Positions 45,642 through 53,876 of a DNA stretch of 64,000 bases are shown piece after piece; within the stretch, counting starts at the first letter, position 1; each line of letters starts with the position of its first letter. The notes below the pieces were generated by a model, which saw nothing but the letters and a program-made list of their open reading frames with translations, was not told the origin of the DNA and did not search any database. The stretch covers positions 13,968-77,967 of the forward strand of contig CAZFLY010000003.1 of the NCBI GenBank assembly GCA_964519995.1, written 5' to 3'. The translations under genes and the position numbers were made by a program. Source of the DNA: CAZFLY01 sp964519995 (lineage in GTDB: Bacteria; Planctomycetota; Phycisphaerae; Sedimentisphaerales; Anaerobacaceae).

Positions 45642-47222
45642 GTGACAAAAAACCAGATTGACCAAAACAATCATGCACAACAAACAATATTAGCCGGGTC
45701 TTGCCCCCCTGCTTTCTTGCGAAAGCAAGAAGGGGGGCAAGGAAAAAACCAGCCAAGTAACGCGAACATATTGATAGTTGATGACGACCCTCAAGCTGCT
45801 CGTCTTTTGTTGGAGACACTGGCTCGCAAGGCTATTAACGCAAGCCTTGTCAACGACAAAAAGGCTGCTCTGAACTTTTTCGAGAAGAATAATTGTGATC
45901 TGGCCTTTATCAGCCAGAAAATACAACCAGAATATGGTTCACAGTGCCAAACTGATGACGTCTTTGATCTTGTCAAGAAGATTAAGGCAAATTCACCTGA
46001 GCTGCCAATAATCATGATGGCCAATATCGAAGGGCCAAAGGCTCAAAATGAGCAACCATCTGATTACACTAATCATACTCTGTTACGTCTTGGAACACAG
46101 GCAGCCATCATGGCAGTTCGTGCAGGTTGTTGCAACTTTTTGATCAAGCCGCTCGAACGCGAGAAAGTAGAGGCTATGCTGGATACATTTCTGCCCAACC
46201 ACGCTATTTCAACAGCAGCCTCGGCACACGAAGGCACACGCTGTCTTTATCAAATTGTTGGCAAAAGCCCCAAGCTCATCCAAACTGTTAACCTGGCCAG
46301 CAAGATAGCTCCGACATCATTGCCTGTGCTTATAAGCGGCGAAAACGGAACAGGCAAAGAACTAATCTCTTCTCTTATTCATCACCGAAGTAAAAGGTCA
46401 ACCGGACCATACATCAAAGTTAATTGCGCAGCATTGAGTGACACACTACTCGAAAGCGAGTTGTTCGGCCATGAAAAAGGTGCTTACACCGGTGCTTATA
46501 CGCAGCGCAAAGGGCGATTTGAAGCGGCACACGGCGGCACTTTGCTTTTGGACGAGATTACCGAAACTCCACCGAAGTTTCAGGCCAAGTTGCTTCGCAT
46601 AATAGAACAACAGGAGTTTGAAAGAGTCGGCGGAAATGAAAATATCAAAGTAGACGTCAGAATAATCAGTACCACCAACAAAAACCTGCTCGATGAAGTC
46701 AGAAATGGCCGCTTCCGCCAGGACTTATACTATCGCTTAAGCACTGCCAGGTTAGTTCTCTGCCCCTTAAGAAATCGGCGAGAAGATATGCCTGAGCTTG
46801 TGTGGCATTTCGTCAACCTCCACGCTCGTCAAACCCAACGTCGCATTACCAAAATCGACTCCGTGATGATGGATATCTTTTCAAAATACCATTGGCCAGG
46901 CAACGTCCGCCAACTACGAAACGTTGTGCTAACATCCCTCATTCTGGGAATAGGCAATACGCTCTCATTAGCTGACGTGTCCTGGCTGTTCGATGAATTA
47001 CAACCGTTACCTCAGCAAGACCAGAGTCAACTAGATGAACCTCACATTTGCGGCCTGGGCAGTGTACCTCTTGAGCAGCTTGAACGAAGGGCCATTCTTG
47101 AAACACTACAACAAACAGATGGCAACCGGACAAAAGCTGCAAAGGCTCTGGGCATTAGCGATCGCACGCTCCGGGATAAGATACGTCGATATCAGCAACA
47201 GAATGTTATACAGCCAGCGTAA
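45642..47222 (+). CDS. Second sigma-54-dependent activator with receiver lacking the phospho-aspartate
   Basis: A 526-residue NtrC-family regulator. I start it at a GTG with GGAG ten bases upstream; an upstream start would overlap the TPR gene. The receiver keeps the acidic pocket (NILIVDDDP) and lysine (FLIKPLE), but the acceptor position reads DLAFISQKI with serine in place of aspartate. The AAA+ domain has GENGTGKE, a GAYTGA loop (about 280-285, tyrosine variant) and a WPGNVRQLRN segment, then a Fis-type DNA-binding tail (TKAAKALGISDRTLRDKIRR). It is placed directly before fliL. Confidence 0.88.
   Translation: MTKNQIDQNNHAQQTILAGSCPPAFLRKQEGGQGKNQPSNANILIVDDDPQAARLLLETLARKAINASLVNDKKAALNFFEKNNCDLAFISQKIQPEYGSQCQTDDVFDLVKKIKANSPELPIIMMANIEGPKAQNEQPSDYTNHTLLRLGTQAAIMAVRAGCCNFLIKPLEREKVEAMLDTFLPNHAISTAASAHEGTRCLYQIVGKSPKLIQTVNLASKIAPTSLPVLISGENGTGKELISSLIHHRSKRSTGPYIKVNCAALSDTLLESELFGHEKGAYTGAYTQRKGRFEAAHGGTLLLDEITETPPKFQAKLLRIIEQQEFERVGGNENIKVDVRIISTTNKNLLDEVRNGRFRQDLYYRLSTARLVLCPLRNRREDMPELVWHFVNLHARQTQRRITKIDSVMMDIFSKYHWPGNVRQLRNVVLTSLILGIGNTLSLADVSWLFDELQPLPQQDQSQLDEPHICGLGSVPLEQLERRAILETLQQTDGNRTKAAKALGISDRTLRDKIRRYQQQNVIQPA
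45700..45741. repeat. Strong hairpin inside the start of the second activator gene
   Basis: CTTGCCCCCC at 45700-45709 pairs with GGGGGGCAAG at 45732-45741. Inside it, TTCTTGC at 45714-45720 pairs with GCAAGAA at 45725-45731 around a GAAA loop, leaving only TGCT unpaired. It adds a proline/glycine-rich stretch between the start codon and the receiver domain. It resembles an inserted palindromic element and could affect translation of the regulator. Confidence 0.8.
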
Positions 47223-47268
47223 TAACTAAAAGGTCAACAGAAAATAAAATCAAGCAGAGAGTAAAAAA

Positions 47269-47859
47269 ATGGCAGACGAAAACGAATTGGAAAACCAGCA
47301 GGACACACAAGAACAAGAAGAAGAAAAAAAACAGCAGAATCCAAAGATACCTTTGGCCAGACTCCTACCATGGATAATAATGGCACTTGCGTTGGTCATA
47401 TGCGCCAGCATCGGCTTTGGTCTGGGTCGTGTCTTTGCCGGCCGGCGAAATGTCCCATCAACCGAATTCCCACAGCAGCAAGAAGCTGACCAAACACAAA
47501 TGCTTAAAGCTGACGGCTCAGAAACAAGTCCACAAAATACCTGGTATTATGACTTAGAGCCCGTGGTCGCGAACCTTAATGAGCCGGACGTTACAAGGTA
47601 TATCAGAATTTCTCTTACGTTGCAAATCAGTAATGAACTGGACACCAAGAAAACTATCGCTTTTCTTGAACAAAAGGCTCCGCTTTTAAAAGACTGGCTG
47701 ACGATCTACCTTGCAAGCCAAACCCTGGAGGATATTCGCGGCGAGGGAAACCTGAGGCGTATTCAATCACAAATGCTCGATGCTTTTAATGAGAAGCTTT
47801 TCCCCGATGCTAAACCCCAGATCAAAAATGTTCTTTTCAAGGAATTCGCCGTACAATGA
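47269..47859 (+). CDS. fliL: Flagellar basal body-associated protein FliL
   Basis: A 196-residue protein with a polar N-terminus, one transmembrane helix (about residues 30-56, IPLARLLPWIIMALALVICA) and a periplasmic FliL domain: YYDLEPVVANLNEPDVTRYI, ISLTLQISNEL and a C-terminal LYKEFAVQ-like LFKEFAVQ. FliL surrounds or stabilises stator units. The stop overlaps the fliM start by four bases (ATGA). Confidence 0.92.
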   Translation: MADENELENQQDTQEQEEEKKQQNPKIPLARLLPWIIMALALVICASIGFGLGRVFAGRRNVPSTEFPQQQEADQTQMLKADGSETSPQNTWYYDLEPVVANLNEPDVTRYIRISLTLQISNELDTKKTIAFLEQKAPLLKDWLTIYLASQTLEDIRGEGNLRRIQSQMLDAFNEKLFPDAKPQIKNVLFKEFAVQ

Positions 47860-48932
47860 GTACTCAACTTTCGGATAACCTCAGCAGAGACAAGATCGGC
47901 CAGCTTCTCAGCGTTGTCGGCTCAAAGCCCGCGCAAGACACAGTGGAAGTCCAAGCCACGGATTTTGACTGGCACCGGCCCCGCTGTTTCACAGACGATC
48001 AGCTTGAAACACTCAACAACCTCACTAAGCAAATAGCCGATGCGATCGCCGATAAATTCAATTATTTCTTTCAGGGTAATTTCGATGTCACGATATCATC
48101 AACGAGACTGTACTTTGCCGGTGAACTTACAGGCGAGCTTCTCGCTGGCGCAAAAAATAGCTACTATCTGGCCTTTGGTCCCGACCAGGAGCACATGTGT
48201 GGATTTCTTGGTATACCACAACAGACTACAACCTCCTGGCTCACACTGTTGCTCGGTGATTCCTCATCCGAGAAAGATTCTACCAATGGATTGTCACAAC
48301 TGGAGGAATCACTCCTATTGGATCTCGCCATTGCCGTCATCAAAGCCATTGCCAACACAATGAAAGGCTCTCAAAATCTTCAACCCGCTAAAACACTCGC
48401 TAAAGCTCAACTACCCATAGAACTACAAGGCATAGAAGAGATCTGCAAGATCGATTTAATTTTCAAAAAAGCTGATAACGAAAGCAGTTCCGAAGCGTAT
48501 TTCATAGTCCCGTGCAGTCTTTTATCACCAATTGTCGGCAAAAAATCACGAGCAGGTAGTAACCTCTCAGCCGCAGATACCTCAAAGGCAATACTCGCAC
48601 ATCTCCAGCAGGTACCAGTATCGGTGACTGTCAGGCTGGCCCGTACGATGGTTTCCTTCGAAGAGATTATGAGTCTTCGCCCATGTGACATACTCTTACT
48701 TAACAAACACATCGAAGAGCCAATTGAATTGATTGTCGAAGACCAAACGATATTTCGAGGCAGGCCTGCACAGTGCGCAGGTAAAAAAGCAGTGGTGATA
48801 ACAGAAAGTCTGAAACACAACACAAACAATCCTAAAACACAGCAGATACCTCAAGTTAAAACACAGAATGTAAACGAGCCGGCAGAAACTCTGACAACTA
48901 AAAAGGAATTGGAATATGTCAAAAGCAGCTAA
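47856..48932 (+). CDS. fliM: Flagellar motor switch protein FliM
   Basis: A 358-residue switch protein. The N-terminus LSRDKIGQLLSVVG fits the CheY-binding LSxxxIDxLL pattern of FliM. The middle domain has the CheC-like fold and the C-terminal SpoA domain is seen as VSVTVRLARTMVSFEEIMSL and LRPCDILLLNKHIEEPIEL. A polar tail of about 50 residues follows. FliM links FliG to FliN in the C ring and receives the chemotaxis signal. It overlaps both fliL and fliN. Confidence 0.9.
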   Translation: MSTQLSDNLSRDKIGQLLSVVGSKPAQDTVEVQATDFDWHRPRCFTDDQLETLNNLTKQIADAIADKFNYFFQGNFDVTISSTRLYFAGELTGELLAGAKNSYYLAFGPDQEHMCGFLGIPQQTTTSWLTLLLGDSSSEKDSTNGLSQLEESLLLDLAIAVIKAIANTMKGSQNLQPAKTLAKAQLPIELQGIEEICKIDLIFKKADNESSSEAYFIVPCSLLSPIVGKKSRAGSNLSAADTSKAILAHLQQVPVSVTVRLARTMVSFEEIMSLRPCDILLLNKHIEEPIELIVEDQTIFRGRPAQCAGKKAVVITESLKHNTNNPKTQQIPQVKTQNVNEPAETLTTKKELEYVKSS

Positions 48933-49320
48933 GGCCACCGCAGAAAAGGCAAAGAACGAGCAAAACGTACAAGATGCTGCTCCAGAGGCGGATTCTAAAA
49001 AGCAGGTGCAGTCCGCTGAACTGCCCGAGGCGGTTGAGCAAGATTCGGCGGGTTCAACCGGCAAATTTGACATCTTACTTGATATGGATGTTCCAGTAAC
49101 GGTCGTTCTCGGACAGGCCGATGTACCGGTTCGACGACTGCTACAGTTTGGGCCAGGTTCGGTACTGCAGCTCGACAGGTCTACTGACTCACCGGTGGAT
49201 TTGTATCTCAAGGACGCCAAATTTGCTGAAGCGGATGTTGTAGTTGTGGATGGTCGCTTTGCCGTCAGAATAAAACAGATTATTGGCACCGACACAGACT
49301 CCGACACAGCGGAGCAATAA
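48916..49320 (+). CDS. fliN: Flagellar motor switch protein FliN
   Basis: A 134-residue protein with a polar, alanine/glutamate-rich N-terminus and a C-terminal SpoA domain: DILLDMDVPVTVVLGQADV, LLQFGPGSVLQLDR, PVDLYLKD and VDGRFAVRIKQII. FliN forms the base of the C ring and docks FliH. It overlaps the end of fliM by 17 bases, which suggests coupled translation of the switch pair. Confidence 0.95.
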   Translation: MSKAAKATAEKAKNEQNVQDAAPEADSKKQVQSAELPEAVEQDSAGSTGKFDILLDMDVPVTVVLGQADVPVRRLLQFGPGSVLQLDRSTDSPVDLYLKDAKFAEADVVVVDGRFAVRIKQIIGTDTDSDTAEQ

Positions 49321-49359
49321 CCTGCTCAGAATAAGGAATTGTAAACAGAAGGACCCAGA

Positions 49360-51534
49360 ATGGCCAAAGCGGAAAAAACAAACTCGTCAGGTACCTTTAG
49401 CCGTACTGCGTCTGTACAACCAGACGACGACATGATCAACACACCGCTTGCTTCCCACAGCAACACCATCCTGGCTTTTGGTCTTGTGGCAATTCTTACT
49501 ACTCTTATAGTTCCTCTACCAACACCGATACTCGATATGCTGCTGGCGTGTAGTATGTCATTGGCTATTGCTGTCTTGATAATTACTCTGGCCTCCAAAG
49601 AGGCCCTGGAGCTTTCTGCTTTTCCTTCACTTCTGCTGTTCGTGACACTATTTCGCCTTTCTCTTAATGTAGCTTCTACAAGGTTAATACTACTGCAGGC
49701 CGATGCCGGCAAGATTATACAGACATTCGGCGGCTTTGTAGCTGGCGGCAGCTTCATGGTTGGTCTGGTCATTTTTCTGATCCTCATTGTTATACAATTC
49801 GTAGTAATCACAAAAGGGGCCGAGAGAATAAGTGAAGTTGCCGCCCGTTTTACTCTTGATGCCATGCCCGGCAAACAGATGGCAATCGACGCAGACCTCA
49901 ACGCCGGTATCATCACCGAGACAGAGGCAAACAAACGCAGAACAAAAATTGTCAAAGAAAGTGAATTCTATGGCGCAATGGATGGTGCCAGCAAGTTTAT
50001 CCGGGGCGACGCAAAAGCTGGTCTAATAATCACTGCTGTCAACATAATCGGCGGCATAGCAATGGGTTATTCCCACGGCATGACAATCGCTAACGCCATA
50101 AAAACTTATTCCGTCCTTTCTATCGGTGATGGTCTGGTCAGTCAGATACCATCCGTAATAATCTCTGTAAGCTCCGGGTTTCTCGTGACCAAAATCTCTT
50201 CAAGCCGTAGTGTTGGCCAGGACCTTTCCAGACAATTCCTCAAAGCAAGTCAGCCGATAACAACAGCAGCACTAATCATCGCAGCAATGGCACTGGTACC
50301 CGGCCTGCCCAAGACACAATTCCTATTGTTAGCAGCCGGCACGGCCTTGATGGGACGAATGGTGGCTAAAACCGAAAAACAGCACCAAAAACCTCCAACT
50401 CCCTCACGACTAAAGACCGAAAAAGAACCTGTCGAACAGCTCCTGGACGTAGACAGAGTCTCGGTACACGTTGGAGTCAGACTGATTAGCATGGTTGATC
50501 CCCGCAAGAACAGCACCATCTTCGAACGCATCGGGGCACTGCGCAGGGGATTCGCCCAGCAACTTGGAATCGTGATCCCATTGGTCAGGTTACGGGACGA
50601 CATCAGCCTCGAACCCAACAGTTATGAGATTAGGCTTTCAGAGATACCTGTAGCCAAGGGACGATTGGAACCGGAAATGTATCTTGCTATGGATCCCGGG
50701 ACCGTCCAGAACAAAGTCCAGGGAATAGAGACAACTGAACCAGTCTATGGGCTGCCCGCTCTGTGGATTACATCGGCCAATAAGGAAAAGGCTGAGCTGA
50801 ACGGATATACAGTGATAGACGCCGAGTCTGTTTTTATCACACATCTGTCAGAAACGCTCAAGAAACATGCTGAAGAATTACTGACGCGAGAAGATGTACA
50901 GCTACTTGTGGATCGACTTCGCAAAAACCAACCTTCATTGGTTGGGGAAGTTGCCGGTACCGATAGCCAGGTTTCCATCGGATTGCTCCAGAGAGTTCTT
51001 AAAAACCTTCTTAAAGATGGAATACCGATCCGAGAATTGACAGTAATACTCGAATCCTTGGCTGAGAATGCACCAAAAACTAAAAATGCCACTACCCTTA
51101 CCGAAGTTGTTCGAAAATCATTAAATAGAACTATCACCGAGCAGTATAAGGACGAGACAGGCAAAATCTCAGCCATAACACTGGAGCCTGCCTTTGAACA
51201 TCAGATCGCGTCCACTCTAAGACAGGAAGCCGGCGAAATAACTTTGGCCTTACCCGCTGAGGTCGCGATGGAAACCAGCAAAAGGATTGCCCAGTCGTGG
51301 AAAGCAGCAATGGATAAAGGTATCGATAAGGTAGTCCTGCTTTGCGACTCGAGACTACGCGCGCCTCTGGCCGCAATGTTAGTGAGAACAATATCTTTGT
51401 TATCTGTAATAGCATATGACGAAATTGTATTGGGAACTGAAGTGGAACCTGTTGATATCATCACCATCCAACAAACCGAGCCGATAACTTCCAAAAAGCA
51501 GCAACAACCTGGCCCGGTTTTAACAGCAGGCTAA
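49360..51534 (+). CDS. flhA: Flagellar export-gate protein FlhA
   Basis: A 724-residue protein. About eight transmembrane helices occupy the first 340 residues, and the conserved FHIPEP-family loop is present (LFVTLFRLSLNVASTRLIL, GDAKAGLIITAVNIIGGIA, DALPGK-like DAMPGKQMAIDADLNAG). The C-terminal half is the cytoplasmic nonamer domain that receives chaperone-substrate complexes. AAGGA precedes the ATG. flhF and flhG, which commonly follow flhA, are absent here. Confidence 0.97.
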   Translation: MAKAEKTNSSGTFSRTASVQPDDDMINTPLASHSNTILAFGLVAILTTLIVPLPTPILDMLLACSMSLAIAVLIITLASKEALELSAFPSLLLFVTLFRLSLNVASTRLILLQADAGKIIQTFGGFVAGGSFMVGLVIFLILIVIQFVVITKGAERISEVAARFTLDAMPGKQMAIDADLNAGIITETEANKRRTKIVKESEFYGAMDGASKFIRGDAKAGLIITAVNIIGGIAMGYSHGMTIANAIKTYSVLSIGDGLVSQIPSVIISVSSGFLVTKISSSRSVGQDLSRQFLKASQPITTAALIIAAMALVPGLPKTQFLLLAAGTALMGRMVAKTEKQHQKPPTPSRLKTEKEPVEQLLDVDRVSVHVGVRLISMVDPRKNSTIFERIGALRRGFAQQLGIVIPLVRLRDDISLEPNSYEIRLSEIPVAKGRLEPEMYLAMDPGTVQNKVQGIETTEPVYGLPALWITSANKEKAELNGYTVIDAESVFITHLSETLKKHAEELLTREDVQLLVDRLRKNQPSLVGEVAGTDSQVSIGLLQRVLKNLLKDGIPIRELTVILESLAENAPKTKNATTLTEVVRKSLNRTITEQYKDETGKISAITLEPAFEHQIASTLRQEAGEITLALPAEVAMETSKRIAQSWKAAMDKGIDKVVLLCDSRLRAPLAAMLVRTISLLSVIAYDEIVLGTEVEPVDIITIQQTEPITSKKQQQPGPVLTAG

Positions 51535-51613
51535 GCTTCATTATGACGACGTGTACTCTTGCCTGGTCGGCATATCAACCACCAGACATGAGTCAAGAGT
51601 ATGGAATCCAAAT

Positions 51614-51859
51614 ATGCCTTTACATGCCAGGTGGATTGGAATCAGCATTTCTGTGATATGCTTTTTCTGCTTGAGCTTTGTTAGCTGGTTCAGTGGTTTT
51701 TCACCTTTTACATGCTGCAAAAGGGCTGTGACTGGTGCCTTGGTTGCTTACTTCGCCGCCAGTTTAGCTGTCAAAGCAATAAATGCGATCCTGACCAACG
51801 CCATGATCATGAGCGTGATAGATAAGCAAAAGGAAAAGACCCGTGGCGGTAAAAACTGA
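51614..51859 (+). CDS. Small membrane protein between flhA and fliA
   Basis: An 81-residue protein when started at the ATG at 51614; an upstream GTG would add 21 residues. Two hydrophobic segments are visible (WIGISISVICFFCLSFVSWF and ALVAYFAASLAVKAI) with a CCKR pair between them and a basic, probably cytoplasmic tail. Its end overlaps the fliA start by 17 bases, as expected for a real operon gene. I do not recognise the family. It occupies the position where flhF and flhG usually occur. Confidence 0.65.
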   Translation: MPLHARWIGISISVICFFCLSFVSWFSGFSPFTCCKRAVTGALVAYFAASLAVKAINAILTNAMIMSVIDKQKEKTRGGKN

Positions 51860-52667
51860 AAATACGCTTGAATGTTCCGATAGCTTAACGCCCCATGAAA
51901 TAATCGGTGAGGACAGCCGGGAGCATCTAAGAACAGTCGCACTACGTACGTACTCGGGGCAAAAAAAACAACGGCTTGATGATGAGCAGATAACCCAGCT
52001 TCTACCCATGGTCCACAAGATAGCTCATCGAGTAGTAACATATCTAAAACCTCCCCTATCGTTTGAAGACCTGATCTCAGCAGGTACGATTGGACTGCTC
52101 AAAGCAGCACGCGATTTTGATTCCTCCCGCCAAGCTGCGTTCAAAACGTACGCTTATATTAGAATAAAGGGAGCCATTCTCGACGAACTAAGAAGTCTGT
52201 CTTTGTTACCTGTGAATTTCAACAAACAAGTCCTGAAGGCTCTCGAGTTAAGTCGCCAAATCTCCGAGCAGACAGGTACTGTACCGACGACTGATGAGTT
52301 GGCTGAGAAACTTGGTATAAGCGTGGATAAGGTTTACGAACTATTTGAGACCGCCCGCGCCCAGCATTTTGTTTCGATTGACGGCTTCGGACAAGACCGT
52401 CCCGCACTGAGCGAGTTCTTAGCATCGACCGACCCAGCCCGTCCTGACAGTCGACTTGAACGAACCGAACTCATAGACAAGCTAACCAAAGCAATACAAC
52501 AATTAGATCAGAAACGTCGGCAAATAATACTACTGTATTATCACCAACATCTGACAATGAAACAAATCGCTGACATCATGAATATTACCGAATCACGTGT
52601 AAGTCAGTTGCATGCAAGTGCTATATTTAACCTGTCAATAAAGTTGAGGAAGTGGAAAGATGGCTGA
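51843..52667 (+). CDS. fliA: Flagellar sigma factor FliA (sigma-28 family)
   Basis: A 274-residue sigma factor beginning at a GTG with AAGGA about nine bases upstream. Region 2 is seen in LSFEDLISAGTIGLLKAARD and TYAYIRIKGAILDELRSL, region 3 near 130-170 and region 4 in MKQIADIMNITESRVSQLHA. The pattern matches FliA/WhiG/SigD. It would direct late flagellar genes such as flagellin, which are outside this window. Its end overlaps the following small gene by eight bases. Confidence 0.95.
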   Translation: MAVKTENTLECSDSLTPHEIIGEDSREHLRTVALRTYSGQKKQRLDDEQITQLLPMVHKIAHRVVTYLKPPLSFEDLISAGTIGLLKAARDFDSSRQAAFKTYAYIRIKGAILDELRSLSLLPVNFNKQVLKALELSRQISEQTGTVPTTDELAEKLGISVDKVYELFETARAQHFVSIDGFGQDRPALSEFLASTDPARPDSRLERTELIDKLTKAIQQLDQKRRQIILLYYHQHLTMKQIADIMNITESRVSQLHASAIFNLSIKLRKWKDG

Positions 52668-52887
52668 TATTGATCACAATATGATAAAACCCGTAGAAAG
52701 TCTGCATAACATTACAGGCCTGACTGCCATCAAAAACCGCGAGGAAAGAAAAAGACGACAAAACACGGGTGATCAGCAACAGCAAGAAACCGAAGAACCG
52801 TTGAAAGAATCGCCGGAACAACAAAGTCCCGACTCGAATACTACCGACGACAACGACGACCAACAATCAATTGATTACTGTGCCTGA
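52660..52887 (+). CDS. Small hydrophilic protein after fliA
   Basis: A 75-residue protein overlapping fliA by eight bases with GAGG ten bases before its ATG, so it is probably real. The first 35 residues (IKPVESLHNITGLTAIKNRE, then ERKRRQN) look structured and basic, and the rest is glutamine-, glutamate- and aspartate-rich and probably disordered. There is no known domain. Tight coupling to fliA hints at a role in sigma factor control or late assembly, but this is a guess. Confidence 0.6.
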   Translation: MADIDHNMIKPVESLHNITGLTAIKNREERKRRQNTGDQQQQETEEPLKESPEQQSPDSNTTDDNDDQQSIDYCA

Positions 52888-52934
52888 TATAATATTTGCC
52901 TTGGGGTAAAAATATTAAAAGGTTAGAATGAAAT

Positions 52935-53198
52935 ATGCATAGAAAAATGAAACATGTTCTAAAAAGCGATGAAGTCGAACTGCAAGGCAGCTGCCGACTA
53001 AACACGGGCCAGAAAAAACCGAGTCTTTCAAAAGATGTACATCCTACTCAGGCAATGCAACAAGTACGGATTGTTGAAAGCCACCCAGAATTCACAATCA
53101 TAGAAGTGACCTGCTGCTGCGGCGAGAAAACATTCTTAAAGTGTGAATATGCAGGTAACGAGATATCCAACGAGGCTTCAACATCCGTTCCTCAGTAA
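52935..53198 (+). CDS. Small protein with a CCCG motif
   Basis: An 87-residue protein (83 if started at the next ATG). The second half reads VRIVESHPEFTIIEVTCCCG followed by EKTFLKCEYAG, so three adjacent cysteines plus one more could bind metal. I do not recognise the family. It follows the post-fliA gene by 47 bases in the same direction and precedes the lipoprotein pair, which suggests a flagellar role. Confidence 0.55.
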   Translation: MHRKMKHVLKSDEVELQGSCRLNTGQKKPSLSKDVHPTQAMQQVRIVESHPEFTIIEVTCCCGEKTFLKCEYAGNEISNEASTSVPQ

Positions 53199-53291
53199 AG
53201 ACCGAAATAGAAACTACTGATGCACTAACCATGCTCAGTAAACTTTAGAACAAGATAATGAAATACGGGTTATTAAACGGAGATAATCGTA

Positions 53292-53876
53292 ATGAAAACT
53301 AACACAAATATTCTATCTTTACTCACCTTAGCACTGCTGATGGTCGTATTCACCGGCTGCTCACCCTCTCAACGAAAGAAAGATATCACGTCCACATCCG
53401 GATCGGTCGGTCGGCAAACAGACGAGTCAATCGTGGATAGATTCCAGGAACCAGGCACCCGTAGTCGAACCGCTGTGGAATCTGCCATAGAATTGTCGCA
53501 AAGATACGCTCAACTCTCCGAACTGGCTGCTGCTCTTCGCGAAGAGAACAAAGAACTTATCAATGAAAATAATAAGTTCAGAGAACAGATTACTTTACTT
53601 CAGGCTAAACTAAACCAGACTCAAAAAGAGTTGAAAGAGGCAAATGACCTGCTTATTGAAATGCTAACGGAACTCAACAACTGGAAAACCAATATCCTGG
53701 GCTTCCGTAATGAGATGCGTGAAGCACAAAAGGCTCAGATTGAGGCTCTGCTGAAAGTACTCGATATCCTTGGCGGAGAAATTGACACAGAGTTATCATT
53801 GACCGACGTCCCGCAAGAACAAACAACTGAATCTTTAAAAGAATCAACTTCAGTTACCGGTGAACCAAATGAATAG
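53292..53876 (+). CDS. Coiled-coil lipoprotein of the flagellar cluster
   Basis: A 194-residue protein with a clear lipoprotein signal ending at cysteine 23 (LMVVFTGCS) and a strong ribosome site (CGGAGA). The mature part is a coiled coil at about residues 70-125 (LAAALREENKELINENNKF, then LLQAKLNQTQKELKEAND) followed by helices and an acidic tail. It overlaps the next lipoprotein gene by eight bases, so the two are probably made together. It is likely anchored in the outer membrane; exact role unknown. Confidence 0.75.
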   Translation: MKTNTNILSLLTLALLMVVFTGCSPSQRKKDITSTSGSVGRQTDESIVDRFQEPGTRSRTAVESAIELSQRYAQLSELAAALREENKELINENNKFREQITLLQAKLNQTQKELKEANDLLIEMLTELNNWKTNILGFRNEMREAQKAQIEALLKVLDILGGEIDTELSLTDVPQEQTTESLKESTSVTGEPNE

